Part shown: positions 26,419 through 34,692 of the stretch, in pieces | Layout: every line of letters begins with the position of its first letter | Position numbering within the stretch: position 1 is the first letter of the stretch | Source of the DNA: Gammaproteobacteria bacterium | GTDB taxonomy: Bacteria > Pseudomonadota > Gammaproteobacteria > Nitrosococcales > Methylophagaceae | Assembly: GCA_014859375.1 (NCBI GenBank) | Contig: JACUUH010000001.1 | Location: forward strand, 145,131-209,130 | Reading direction: 5' to 3' | Length of the DNA: 64,000 nt | Program-made: the position numbers and the translations under genes | Notes under the pieces: generated by a model | What the model was told of the DNA's origin: nothing | Database searches by the model: none | The model's input: only the letters and a program-made list of their open reading frames with translations

Positions 26419-27414
26419 ATGGCTGAAGAACAACACAGCTACCCTTTTGACCCATCGGGTAGTGCACTTACAAATAAGATTATCGGTGAGAGACATGTCA
26501 TTAACTCTCACGCTTTAAAAGACTACCATTTCTTCGTACCTCACCTTGCTCCTTTCTTTAGAAACGGTTTAAGAGTTTTCGACGTAACAAGAAACGTCGA
26601 AATGCAAGAAGGTATTGATTGGGTAGCGTCTCATCAGTTTATATCTGCATCTAGAGCCACGGCTAGAATCCTTTATGGTTCTATTAGCTTTCTTAATAAA
26701 GAGTTCTCAGGTGTAGTTGAATTACAATACCAAACCATTGGTGGTGATTGGACTATAGACGATGAGAAGATCCTGCAAATAATGATGCAAAGACAAACTA
26801 ACCCTCGTATAACTACTTGGGAGCAGATTGTTGATTTACCATATAGCTTCCCAGCTATAGACCACCAGTGGCATCTCACTGATATGGTTGGTATGAATGA
26901 GATTAAAGGTGAGTTAGAAAACATCCATGATTCACTTATTGAAGCTGCTGACTTTAGAATGGAATTTACTGACCATCGACTAAATAATCAGAATCCTCAT
27001 AACGTCACAAAATCTCAAGTTGGCTTAGGTAATGTAGAAAACTATCCGATGGCGATCGAGGGTGATGCGCAGCTTGGTGAATCCGATGAACTATATATGT
27101 CACCGGTAACCACCAGAGCAGCCATTAATAGGTTTGCTATTACGGAATTGCGAGCACATGAGGAAAGAGAAGATAATCCTCACAACGTTGATAAAAAACA
27201 AGTTGGTTTAGAGTTTGTAAATAATTATCCTCTAGCAAGTATCGACGATGCAGAACTCGGTAATCGTAACGATAGATATATGACACCTAGGTTAACTAAA
27301 GCGCATACAGATAATTTAATGACCAACTATTACACTGCCGACCAAGTAAATGATTTGGTTTCTAATGCTGCGGGTCTATTGAATTTTAATGTAGACTTAG
27401 GTGAAATGGATTAA
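26419..27414 (+). CDS. Baseplate/fibre protein with NPHN-GLGN repeats
   Basis: A 331-residue protein, paralogous in its first ~180 residues to the protein at 16256. Residues about 190-300 contain two copies of a repeat with N-Q/E-NPHNVTKSQVGLGNVENYPMA and DNPHNVDKKQVGLEFVNNYP, each followed by a D-A-Q/E-L-G...YM(S/T)P segment. This NPHNVTK.QVGLGNV motif is widespread in tail fibre and baseplate proteins. GGAG before the ATG. It begins a four-gene operon whose next two members carry the same motif. Confidence 0.7.
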   Translation: MAEEQHSYPFDPSGSALTNKIIGERHVINSHALKDYHFFVPHLAPFFRNGLRVFDVTRNVEMQEGIDWVASHQFISASRATARILYGSISFLNKEFSGVVELQYQTIGGDWTIDDEKILQIMMQRQTNPRITTWEQIVDLPYSFPAIDHQWHLTDMVGMNEIKGELENIHDSLIEAADFRMEFTDHRLNNQNPHNVTKSQVGLGNVENYPMAIEGDAQLGESDELYMSPVTTRAAINRFAITELRAHEEREDNPHNVDKKQVGLEFVNNYPLASIDDAELGNRNDRYMTPRLTKAHTDNLMTNYYTADQVNDLVSNAAGLLNFNVDLGEMD

Positions 27415-27435
27415 ACAAAAAAGGATTGATTGCAC

Positions 27436-28386
27436 ATGGCAATAGTACATCACATTAATAACATGCAAAATCCGCATCAGTTAAGTAAGTGGCATGTAAA
27501 CTTAGGTAACATTAGAGAATACCCATTGGCTAGTCGAGATGACATCTTAGCTTTAGAAAGAGACGATGTTTATATTGATATCACAGCTAATGAATTCGTA
27601 ACAGATGCTTTTGCACACTACTTAGTTAAGGTAGGGTTAGTTGACCACACTGATAGAGTTAAAGTCCCGCCGTCAGATCCACACGGCGATCCTACTTTTG
27701 CATTAACCAGTGAAGGTCAAGTGGTATTGGAAGGTAAACATCCGGATGCGGTGGCAGTTAAAGTTAGAATCTATAACGATCAAGAATTGTTATTGGAAGT
27801 ACCTGAAACTCCAGTCGTATTTGATGCATGGTCGTTAGATGTAAATGATTTAGGTATACAAGCCTTATTTGGGTTACCTGCAGACCAAAGACCAGAACAG
27901 TTTGATATTAAAGCTATAGTAGAATACATGGGTGATGAACTATACCCATTAAGTAGAAATGTTAGGTATATCAGAATACCTACACAAAACTTACTTAAGT
28001 TCTCTATAGCTAGCGACAGTGGCCTTTTCAAGGTTGAAGGCATTCACAAAGACGTGCATCACATATCTGTATTTATAAAAGATTTAGATACTAATCAAAT
28101 AGTTTATACTGAAGAAAAGATCTTTGCTTTTGATTCCAATCATTGGACTACAAATGCCAATGGTTTAACTATTGACATTAAAGACAGATATGAGATTACC
28201 GTTAAGGGCTTCATCTATGACACTGAAGTATTCCATACTACAACTAATGTCTTAGAGGATTTTACTGACCTTGGCACACAGAGACTTTATGATACCAATC
28301 TTGAAACTAATTATGTAGATATGAGAGAGTATCAGTACCTAACTAATGAAGATTTAGTATACATTGATTTAAATGAGGGGGTATAA
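27436..28386 (+). CDS. Tail fibre/baseplate protein with one NPH-GNI repeat
   Basis: About 316 residues from ATG 27436 (after AAGGATTG); an in-frame TTG lies 6 nt earlier. It begins with the fibre repeat (NNMQNPHQLSKWHVNLGNIR then EYPLAS). Residues about 90-280 form two beta-sandwich-like units with similar features (EVPETPVVFDAWSLDVNDLG; EEKIFAFDSNHWTTNANGLT). The stop overlaps the next ATG (TAATG). A particle appendage protein is likely; function otherwise unknown. Confidence 0.6.
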   Translation: MAIVHHINNMQNPHQLSKWHVNLGNIREYPLASRDDILALERDDVYIDITANEFVTDAFAHYLVKVGLVDHTDRVKVPPSDPHGDPTFALTSEGQVVLEGKHPDAVAVKVRIYNDQELLLEVPETPVVFDAWSLDVNDLGIQALFGLPADQRPEQFDIKAIVEYMGDELYPLSRNVRYIRIPTQNLLKFSIASDSGLFKVEGIHKDVHHISVFIKDLDTNQIVYTEEKIFAFDSNHWTTNANGLTIDIKDRYEITVKGFIYDTEVFHTTTNVLEDFTDLGTQRLYDTNLETNYVDMREYQYLTNEDLVYIDLNEGV

Positions 28387-28637
28387 TGAGCGGACATGTA
28401 ACTATCCAAGAAATCTTACATAATCACATTACGGATCAAAACAATCCTCACAATGTAACTAAGCAAGATTTAAATTTAGGTAATATAGAAAACTACATTA
28501 TCCTAACTGAACAAGAAGGTGAATCTGGAACTATTCCTAATCGTTATATAACTCCTCTTAAATTAAAACTTATCTTTGATGGTATTTTAAAAAGAGAAGG
28601 TTTAATGAATGCCGACGGAACTATTCCACTTTTTTAA
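28386..28637 (+). CDS. Small fibre-repeat protein
   Basis: An 83-residue protein made of little more than one fibre repeat: ITDQNNPHNVTKQDLNLGNI, then ENYIILTEQEGESG and NRYITPLKLK, the same layout as in the 26419 protein. Its start overlaps the stop of the previous gene. It may be an add-on subunit that packs against its larger neighbours. Confidence 0.6.
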   Translation: MSGHVTIQEILHNHITDQNNPHNVTKQDLNLGNIENYIILTEQEGESGTIPNRYITPLKLKLIFDGILKREGLMNADGTIPLF

Positions 28638-28664
28638 ATAGTTAAAGATAGAGAGAGGGGTTAA

Positions 28665-29387
28665 GTGGATATATCAAAGTTTAAAAGAGACGCTAGTAAA
28701 GTACACGCTACTCTTAAAGACGCTGGGGATAGAACCATTACAACCACTGGCTGTAGAATTCTTATTCCTGCCAGATATAAAGAACAGAAGTTAGCTCGAA
28801 TGAAAGAAGACACTCACATCTTAGGTGTCTTCGCTATTTTACTGGAAGATGGTACGTACGGTGTTAGTTTAGCGCCGGCTATGATAAAAACTCAACCTGA
28901 TAAAGTTTTAGAGCTTAAAATAGACGGTGTGTCTTACATTGAATTGAGTTATGACAAGGGATCATCGGTCATAGCTAACAATGATGTGGTTCAAGACAAT
29001 ACATTGCTTTATAATGTCTGGAAAGAATTTATTGACGGTGGTCACGTGCCTTGGTTTATCACTTATGAAGATTTAGGTAAACTCTTTAGTTTGGCTAAAT
29101 ATTACACAGGGACTAAATTAGGTGCTAACCAGCAAATCATCGAAATGGTTGTTGCTGTAATTAGTAGAGATTCAAATAAGTTAAATAAACAATATAGACA
29201 TTCTATCGAAAAAATGTCTGACGTTATTAACAATCCACCCACTACTATTAAGCTTACAAACGTTTCATATGGTGCAACAAACACTACGTCTAAATTGATA
29301 GGAGGTTACTGGAAGGAAGGGCTTAACTCAGCTTTGTTAAATCCATCAGATAAAGTAGAACCTATCGAAGACCTGTTAAGAAAATAA
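28665..29387 (+). CDS. Hypothetical protein at end of the fibre operon
   Basis: A 240-residue protein starting at GTG 28665 after AGAGAGGGG. Residues 1-110 are beta-rich with GCRILIPARYKEQKLARMKE; residues 125-185 are helical. The pattern (compact, Lys-rich, no membrane segment) does not match a family I can name. It is the last gene before a bidirectional hairpin. Possibly a structural or internal virion protein. Confidence 0.5.
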   Translation: MDISKFKRDASKVHATLKDAGDRTITTTGCRILIPARYKEQKLARMKEDTHILGVFAILLEDGTYGVSLAPAMIKTQPDKVLELKIDGVSYIELSYDKGSSVIANNDVVQDNTLLYNVWKEFIDGGHVPWFITYEDLGKLFSLAKYYTGTKLGANQQIIEMVVAVISRDSNKLNKQYRHSIEKMSDVINNPPTTIKLTNVSYGATNTTSKLIGGYWKEGLNSALLNPSDKVEPIEDLLRK

Positions 29388-29390
29388 ATG

Positions 29391-29421
29391 TTACTAAAGG
29401 AGTCGATGACTCCTTTAGTAA
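29391..29421 (+). terminator. Bidirectional hairpin followed by TTTATACCGG
   Basis: A 13-bp perfect stem (TTACTAAAGGAGT / ACTCCTTTAGTAA) with a 5-nt loop between convergent genes. The plus-strand side is followed by TTTATACCGG. Confidence 0.8.
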
Positions 29422-29422
29422 T

Positions 29423-29996
29423 TTATACCGGATATTTAATATCGCCACCTACGAATACTTTTAAAGTACCAGAGCCTGAACCAGCGCTCCTATTACCCAT
29501 AGTAAGGTAAAGACCACCTTCTAAAGGATAAGTCTTATCCACCGTGTACCCCACGGCCTGTTGACCGTTGTGATAAAAATCTATGGTTTTATCTATGTTG
29601 TTTATAACTATACCTAATCGGTCACCCGCCACTATACCGCTATTATAACTGTAGAACAGAGCGTTGGTTTGCGTTAGAGTTGTAGATCCGGTTAAGAAAG
29701 CATTCTTATCTACTTCGGTTAAAACATAGACTGATAGTAAAGGACTACCGCCAGAGGTCATGTTTTGATTAGGTTCTAATTCTACATGGACTATATCTTG
29801 CTGCTCAAGATTATTTTCAAATACACTGAACCCGCTAGATCTACCAAAACCGAAAACATTAGTTTCTTCATTAAATGTGTTACTGCTGCCTCCAGCGTGT
29901 ATCAGAGACCCCAATAAACTTGTTGGGGAAATAAAAGGTTTTATTTTTTTTACTAAAACCTTTAGATATCATTTGAAAAGCTACTTTATTTAACAT
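29423..29996 (-). CDS. Small SPRY-like adhesin with common N-terminal module; +1 frameshift at an A8 tract
   Basis: On the minus strand, ATG 29996 starts 1 nt after the stop of the preceding gene (TAATATG) and encodes MLNKVAFQMISKGFSKK, then a run of eight A (29951-29944). The zero frame soon ends; skipping one A opens a frame that reads KPFISPTSLLGSLIHAGGSS and continues to 29423, for 190 residues in all. The C-terminal domain has DRLGIVINNIDKTIDFYHNG, a signature of SPRY/B30.2-type sandwiches. The same N-terminal module occurs in the two upstream genes, which are intact with seven A. Slippage, phase variation, mutation or sequencing error are alternatives. Confidence 0.6.
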
Positions 29997-29997
29997 A

Positions 29998-30735
29998 TTA
30001 AATATCTAACTCCAATATAGGTCTCCAACAAAAGGTGCCGTATGTTGCAGATTTAGTAAAATCAGAAGTGTGGACATATCCCATTGAATAAAAACCTAGA
30101 GGTCTAGTTCTAGCACTACCCTCCATGGTAAATTGCCACTCTACCCCTTCACCTATTATACTCAATGGGTATGTTGCCCATTTATCAAACCCCGACTCTG
30201 TCTCGTCGATTATGTTAAAGAATATTTTACCGTACTCACTATCTCTAAGAAAATTATATTGCGCATGGCCTAATTTTCCAGTATAGTCTACGGGTTCAGG
30301 TTTATTAAGTTTTAACAACCTAACCTTAAAAACATTATCACCTACGGTTATTCTCTTATCCTGTAAAGTGTCTATTGTAGATGGATAAGTTCCAAAGGTA
30401 TCATCGCCATAAACCATACCAGCTGCGTATATGCTGTTCCAGTTAACACTCATTCTTATACGTCGTTTAGGGTAGAAGATAATTTTGCCGTCTATGATAA
30501 ACTTTAACCATCCATCTGAATTATCTGTAAGAGTACCTTGGTAATAACCTGTTAAGTCGCAAAGTTCTTGAGGTGTTATGAAATCTTCGTTAGGGACTTC
30601 ACCATAGAATCCATGAGTGTCATCGCCCCCTATGAGAACATTAGAACCGGGTGTGATCAAAGAAGGGTTAAATGATCTTTTGACCTTAATACCTTTTTTT
30701 AATAAACTAAAGGCTGCTTTAGTAAATCGTGACAT
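29998..30735 (-). CDS. Small adhesin-type virion protein with common N-terminal module
   Basis: A 245-residue intact protein starting MSRFTKAAFSLLKKGIKVKR; the Lys codons of the module lie in an A7 run. The remaining ~215 residues form one domain with LTGYYQGTLTDNSDGWLKFI, a YPKRRIRMSVNWNSIYAAG segment and a C-terminal YGTFCWRPILELDI. A closing WRP.LE motif of this kind is seen at the ends of domains in other phage appendage proteins; I cannot name the family. It is the middle gene of three with the same module. AAAGGATG precedes the start. Confidence 0.6.
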   Translation of the reverse strand: MSRFTKAAFSLLKKGIKVKRSFNPSLITPGSNVLIGGDDTHGFYGEVPNEDFITPQELCDLTGYYQGTLTDNSDGWLKFIIDGKIIFYPKRRIRMSVNWNSIYAAGMVYGDDTFGTYPSTIDTLQDKRITVGDNVFKVRLLKLNKPEPVDYTGKLGHAQYNFLRDSEYGKIFFNIIDETESGFDKWATYPLSIIGEGVEWQFTMEGSARTRPLGFYSMGYVHTSDFTKSATYGTFCWRPILELDI

Positions 30736-30758
30736 TGTGTTTCATCCTTTCTTGATGT

Positions 30759-31601
30759 TTAAGTTAAAACGTATTCGAAAACTGTTTTAAATTCATTACC
30801 TAAAATAAAAAATTTATCACCCGTTGGTTTTAAATAAAAACTTACGATATTAGATTCTAGACTTGAGAAGTCTAAAGCTACATTATCAGCGGAGAAACTT
30901 ATTGGGTTCTCACTAAAGGTATACTGACTTATAGTAGAGTTTGCGGTGTTTAACTGTAAGAATTTTTCATTTGGTGAATATAAGGTGTGAGAAATATATG
31001 CTCTCCTTAATGAAGGTCCAGCATATATACCAGTTGTGTATGTAGCATTAGCGATATCAAAAGGTGTGGGCATTGTAAATACTACTACTTGACCGGTACT
31101 GCTACTATTTACAAAAACATACTTTCCATCGGATGAGAACGTTAACGCTCTAGCCGTATTTATGAAATTTTTAATACTTCTAGATTTAATGATTGCTCCA
31201 AGGCTGTTTATATTAAACTTATCATTAACTTCATATTCAACTATATTCGCTGAGGTTGATGTGTCGGATAAAAGGAAAATTGACAATCCGTCTGCCTTCC
31301 AATTAAATGCGTGGTAATTGTGACTTCCGAAGATATAGCTACTCTGTAGAAATACGCTACCCAGGTCGTTAAGTATAGTAAACGAATATTGATACATTCC
31401 TGTACCCGTGAGTATATAGAGAACATCAGCATTGGGATTAAATTGAAAATCCCTAACTGTTTCGCCATCTAACCCTGGTAGGGTACCTGTATTATTACCT
31501 TGGTAGGAAAACTCACTTAAATCCACAGGTCTGGCAGATTTTGGTTGACCACGTAATCCTTTTTTTAATAAAGAGAATGCTATTTTATTAAAATCTGTCA
31601 T
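30759..31601 (-). CDS. Small beta-propeller-like adhesin with common N-terminal module
   Basis: A 280-residue intact protein starting MTDFNKIAFSLLKKGLRGQP; the A-run in the module has seven A. The rest consists of about five to six repeats of roughly 45 residues with F-x-x-x-G/N-x-x-x-x-x-L hairpins, such as FNPNADVLYILTGTG, WKADGLSIFLLSD, FSSDGKYVFVNSSSTG and LKPTGDKFFILGN. This is the blade pattern of a WD40/YVTN-like beta-propeller. In a fibre region it is probably a receptor- or glycan-binding head. First of the three linked module genes on this strand. Confidence 0.65.
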   Translation of the reverse strand: MTDFNKIAFSLLKKGLRGQPKSARPVDLSEFSYQGNNTGTLPGLDGETVRDFQFNPNADVLYILTGTGMYQYSFTILNDLGSVFLQSSYIFGSHNYHAFNWKADGLSIFLLSDTSTSANIVEYEVNDKFNINSLGAIIKSRSIKNFINTARALTFSSDGKYVFVNSSSTGQVVVFTMPTPFDIANATYTTGIYAGPSLRRAYISHTLYSPNEKFLQLNTANSTISQYTFSENPISFSADNVALDFSSLESNIVSFYLKPTGDKFFILGNEFKTVFEYVLT

Positions 31602-31604
31602 GTA

Positions 31605-32222
31605 TTACTCCAATAACCCATTACTGTCAATTATTTCTTGCAGTATCTGGTTTGTTTCTGTTAAAGACTGAACTTGAGCTTCTAATTCTAAAACTCTACT
31701 TCTATCTGTGCGGTTATTTGATAACTGAGCCATTCTATTACTTTCAGCTACTTTATGTTGAACCTGATCCAACCATTCAGTTGCTGTGCCGGACTTATGA
31801 ATCTTAACCACAGAGTCAATACCCAATTTAGCTAAAACTAAATCTTCAATATCTTGAGTAATTGATTCTAATACCACAGTTTCAGAAAGAGCACCTAATG
31901 AGATAGAAAGTACAGTGTGAATGTAGGGGATCTTAGTTACGTCTGGAAATGACACTACGTAAGTATCTGGAACATAAACGGTAGACTGAGTATCTGACAT
32001 AAGAGTCAAGATACTTGCCATATTCCGTTCATCTTGTTCGAACACTTCTCTAGTTATACCCATTGGTTCATATAGCTGAATCCAGGGGTCTATACCTTGA
32101 AACTTTAAGTCGTCAAAGGACTTAATAGCCTTACACGTATAAATGGCCTCACTATCAACTAGGAATGGGAGTCTTACCTCCCATTTACCTGCTGTATAGA
32201 TAGGCGGCGTTCTAATAGCCAT
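31605..32222 (-). CDS. Virion structural protein with C-terminal coiled coil
   Basis: A 205-residue protein. The first ~160 residues are mixed alpha/beta without recognised motif; residues about 165-200 form a coiled coil (RVLELEAQVQSLTETNQILQ). It lies 3 nt upstream of the beta-propeller adhesin gene on the same strand. It may be the connector through which the module-bearing adhesins attach, but this is speculation from gene order. Confidence 0.5.
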   Translation of the reverse strand: MAIRTPPIYTAGKWEVRLPFLVDSEAIYTCKAIKSFDDLKFQGIDPWIQLYEPMGITREVFEQDERNMASILTLMSDTQSTVYVPDTYVVSFPDVTKIPYIHTVLSISLGALSETVVLESITQDIEDLVLAKLGIDSVVKIHKSGTATEWLDQVQHKVAESNRMAQLSNNRTDRSRVLELEAQVQSLTETNQILQEIIDSNGLLE

Positions 32223-32247
32223 AGTCTATCCTTATTGTTTTTTCTTA

Positions 32248-33624
32248 TTAACCAGTAGTTGTATCTTCAGTGAATTCTTCACCATTATCAAATTCAGGCA
32301 TGTAAGGAGTCTCTATGCCTAAACTATCAACTAACGATTTTCGTGTAACCATGATGTACTGGACATTTTCAAATTCAACTAATGCATACATGTTACCTTC
32401 TCTGAATACTCTAGAGTAACCAAATGGCACAGACGTATACGTATCCATTTCCTGAGCAACTTGCAATAACTCAGCAAATTTCAAAACAAAGGCTTGAGTT
32501 CTTTCACTCATTCGAGCAAAATCCGAAGTTCCGATAGGTACATCAATGTAATCGGGGAACATCTCATTGAATCTAGAAATACCATTTCTGTTAACCGCAC
32601 TACCTGTGGCTAAGAATCCCATAGTGGTAGAAGGTGCGGTGGCAATAGTAGTGTTCTCTATAATCTGCGCTGGCGCGTACCCGGTGCCAACACACGTTAC
32701 CTCTGCTATTTCTCTAGCTCTCTGAATTGTAATAACCGGAGAGTTAAACCCAGCTTGAACTGTTTGGTTAGGTATTGCGTATTGATGCCAAAGAGGTGTG
32801 ATTATAAACTCCACTGGGGTAAAAAGATCTGGGAATCTATCTAACCATTGCTCGCGAGTATAATTGGAGTTAGCAAGAATCCAATCTATTAAACCCATTC
32901 TCACCTTATCGTTTTCGCCACCTGCTCTACCATATACTAAAACGGTCCAGTTAGTAAGAATAGCTTCACCCAATGGATCTGGGTCAATCCACTCATATTC
33001 GTTTGTGAATAATAAAGTGTATGGGTCTTTATCACGGGTTTCTACTACTCGTTCCATTAAACGTTTTGTATTGTTCTCAGCTATTAGAGAAGCTACAGTA
33101 GCACTATCTTTAAAGAAGTCATCAATGTTCTCTATTGGCGCCACTACTTTATATTCATAGATGTCGTATTGAGTTGAGAAGGCCTCATCCACTAGCCACA
33201 GTTTAACGTAGTTATCTTCACCTACTAATCTAAAACTCAACCACTCTGGAACCCAAATATTACCGTCAGTAACCAAAGGCCCTAATTCAATAGAATGAGC
33301 TTGACCCATAGTCTCGCCAACTATCCATTGTTCAACACCGGTTCTATCGGCTGTAAAGGTACCGTCCTTAGCTTTAGTCAATATAAATAGACCAAGGTTC
33401 AAACAGAACTCTACATAGTTCTGAGGGACCTCTACTTTACCCTGACCTTCAATGTGACTGTTGAATGTATGTAGTTCAACGCCTGGATAGTTTAGGTCTT
33501 TGTAATAACCTGTTTCAATAGCGTAAGTTAGGGAGTCTTTAGAGATTTCCCCTATTGGATGTATTGCTCCAGGATTATTGTCTGTGAGCTCTTGGTAACC
33601 AATAAAACCTTTTAAAATAAACAT
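32248..33624 (-). CDS. Large virion structural protein
   Basis: A 458-residue protein with Trp/Tyr-rich beta segments (GNIWVPEWLSFRLVGEDNYV; EQWLDRFPDLFTPVEFIITP) and no enzymatic signature. It heads the minus-strand operon that continues into the adhesin genes, so it is probably an appendage or baseplate component. I recognise no family by motif, although similar proteins occur among structural proteins of phiKZ-related phages. Its upstream gap holds a palindromic TTATG motif shared with the divergent spanin operon. Confidence 0.5.
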   Translation of the reverse strand: MFILKGFIGYQELTDNNPGAIHPIGEISKDSLTYAIETGYYKDLNYPGVELHTFNSHIEGQGKVEVPQNYVEFCLNLGLFILTKAKDGTFTADRTGVEQWIVGETMGQAHSIELGPLVTDGNIWVPEWLSFRLVGEDNYVKLWLVDEAFSTQYDIYEYKVVAPIENIDDFFKDSATVASLIAENNTKRLMERVVETRDKDPYTLLFTNEYEWIDPDPLGEAILTNWTVLVYGRAGGENDKVRMGLIDWILANSNYTREQWLDRFPDLFTPVEFIITPLWHQYAIPNQTVQAGFNSPVITIQRAREIAEVTCVGTGYAPAQIIENTTIATAPSTTMGFLATGSAVNRNGISRFNEMFPDYIDVPIGTSDFARMSERTQAFVLKFAELLQVAQEMDTYTSVPFGYSRVFREGNMYALVEFENVQYIMVTRKSLVDSLGIETPYMPEFDNGEEFTEDTTTG

Positions 33625-33666
33625 TGTTGTAAACCTCAGTTATATATGCTATTATTAATAGCGAAT

Positions 33667-33681
33667 CTTATGACACATAAG
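33667..33681. promoter_or_regulatory. Palindromic TTATG element in a divergent gap
   Basis: CTTATG-ACA-CATAAG is a perfect 6-bp dyad that puts TTATG on both strands, between the minus operon starting at 33624 and the plus spanin operon starting at 33757. On the plus strand it reads TTATGAC. It could be a bidirectional late promoter or an operator. Confidence 0.4.
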
Positions 33682-33756
33682 ATTGAAGCACTTCTCATAA
33701 AAAGGAGAGTTTTTGTTAATAAGATGTAAATATAATAGACTAAGGGAACGGACAAA

Positions 33757-34209
33757 ATGACTTTACATAGTTTAGGTCTCTTTAAAGCTATGTGGTCTTT
33801 TTTTAAAGAAACATACATAAAAAACGAAGAGGCTAGAAAGCCATCTTTTCTGAGTAAAGTAATAGTAACCGTTGGTATGTTTGTTGCGATACTCTGGGGT
33901 ACTTTTGAAGCAGGCGCATACGTCTATAATGAAGTGTGGGTAAGGCAGAAGGTACTAACGGAGGAAATTGAAAAACTCAGAGATGAAAAGTGGACGGTGA
34001 TGCAAGGGAGAAATGAACTTGGAGAAACCTTACACAAAGTTAAGATTGCGTTGATGGATTGTGAGCAACGGGAGAAACAATGGTCAGAGGCCACGGTTAT
34101 CTTAAACGAAGTTATAAGGAATGAGGATACTAATTCTAATAAAATCAAAGAGATAGTCGATAAAGTATCACCTAGAGCCATAGACCGTTTGGAAGAAATG
34201 AAGGAATAG
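33757..34209 (+). CDS. Inner-membrane spanin subunit (Rz-like)
   Basis: A 150-residue protein with one transmembrane segment near residues 30-53 (KVIVTVGMFVAILWGTFEAG) preceded by a basic cytoplasmic N-terminus, then a long periplasmic coiled coil (residues about 60-145). This is the usual architecture of an i-spanin. The next gene, 7 nt downstream, encodes a Pro-rich lipoprotein, the expected o-spanin. Together they would bridge and fuse inner and outer membrane at the end of lysis. No holin or endolysin gene is adjacent. Confidence 0.75.
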   Translation: MTLHSLGLFKAMWSFFKETYIKNEEARKPSFLSKVIVTVGMFVAILWGTFEAGAYVYNEVWVRQKVLTEEIEKLRDEKWTVMQGRNELGETLHKVKIALMDCEQREKQWSEATVILNEVIRNEDTNSNKIKEIVDKVSPRAIDRLEEMKE

Positions 34210-34216
34210 TTGTACA

Positions 34217-34600
34217 ATGTTTAAAGTATCCGCAGCCATTATTCTAAGTTTATTTCTATCTGGTTGTATAAGTTCTAACATAGTTATTGTCGTAACTGAT
34301 AAAGAGACCAAGACTATGTTAGACGGCAGTAGAAAAGAAGATAAGGTTACTGGTGAAAAGAACGAGAATCAATCGGTGGCTGTGGATAGAGTTAATAATC
34401 TCAATGATGTAACTATACCCAACCGACCTCCGTTACCACCTTTACCAAAGTTCTCATCTGCAGATAGAAATAACCCAGAGTTAATAGAAAATATATTGGT
34501 CGATTACATTATCGAACTCAGAGCTCACATATCTGATTTCTATGAAGACGTAGAAATATGTGAAAGAGAATTTAGAGAGCAAAAAGGTTTGAATTGGTAA
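34217..34600 (+). CDS. Outer-membrane spanin lipoprotein (Rz1-like)
   Basis: A 127-residue protein with a lipoprotein signal peptide (MFKVSAAIILSLFLSGC) whose lipobox LSGC puts the modified Cys at residue 17. The mature part has a Pro-rich stretch (NRPPLPPLPKF near residues 75-85), the usual o-spanin feature, and a helical C-terminus. Its position directly after a coiled-coil i-spanin supports the pair. The presence of an o-spanin implies a Gram-negative host. Confidence 0.8.
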   Translation: MFKVSAAIILSLFLSGCISSNIVIVVTDKETKTMLDGSRKEDKVTGEKNENQSVAVDRVNNLNDVTIPNRPPLPPLPKFSSADRNNPELIENILVDYIIELRAHISDFYEDVEICEREFREQKGLNW

Positions 34601-34620
34601 TTTCCATTGTAAAAAAATAA

Positions 34621-34649
34621 ATAAGGGCTCTATTATTTAGAGTCTTTAT
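34621..34649 (+). terminator. Hairpin terminator after the spanin pair
   Basis: An 11-bp stem with two G-U pairs (ATAAGGGCTCT / AGAGTCTTTAT) and a 7-nt AT loop, followed by TATTTTATTATTTCC. Confidence 0.6.
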
Positions 34650-34692
34650 TATTTTATTATTTCCTAAAAAGAAAAAAGAGTTGAGAATACAC

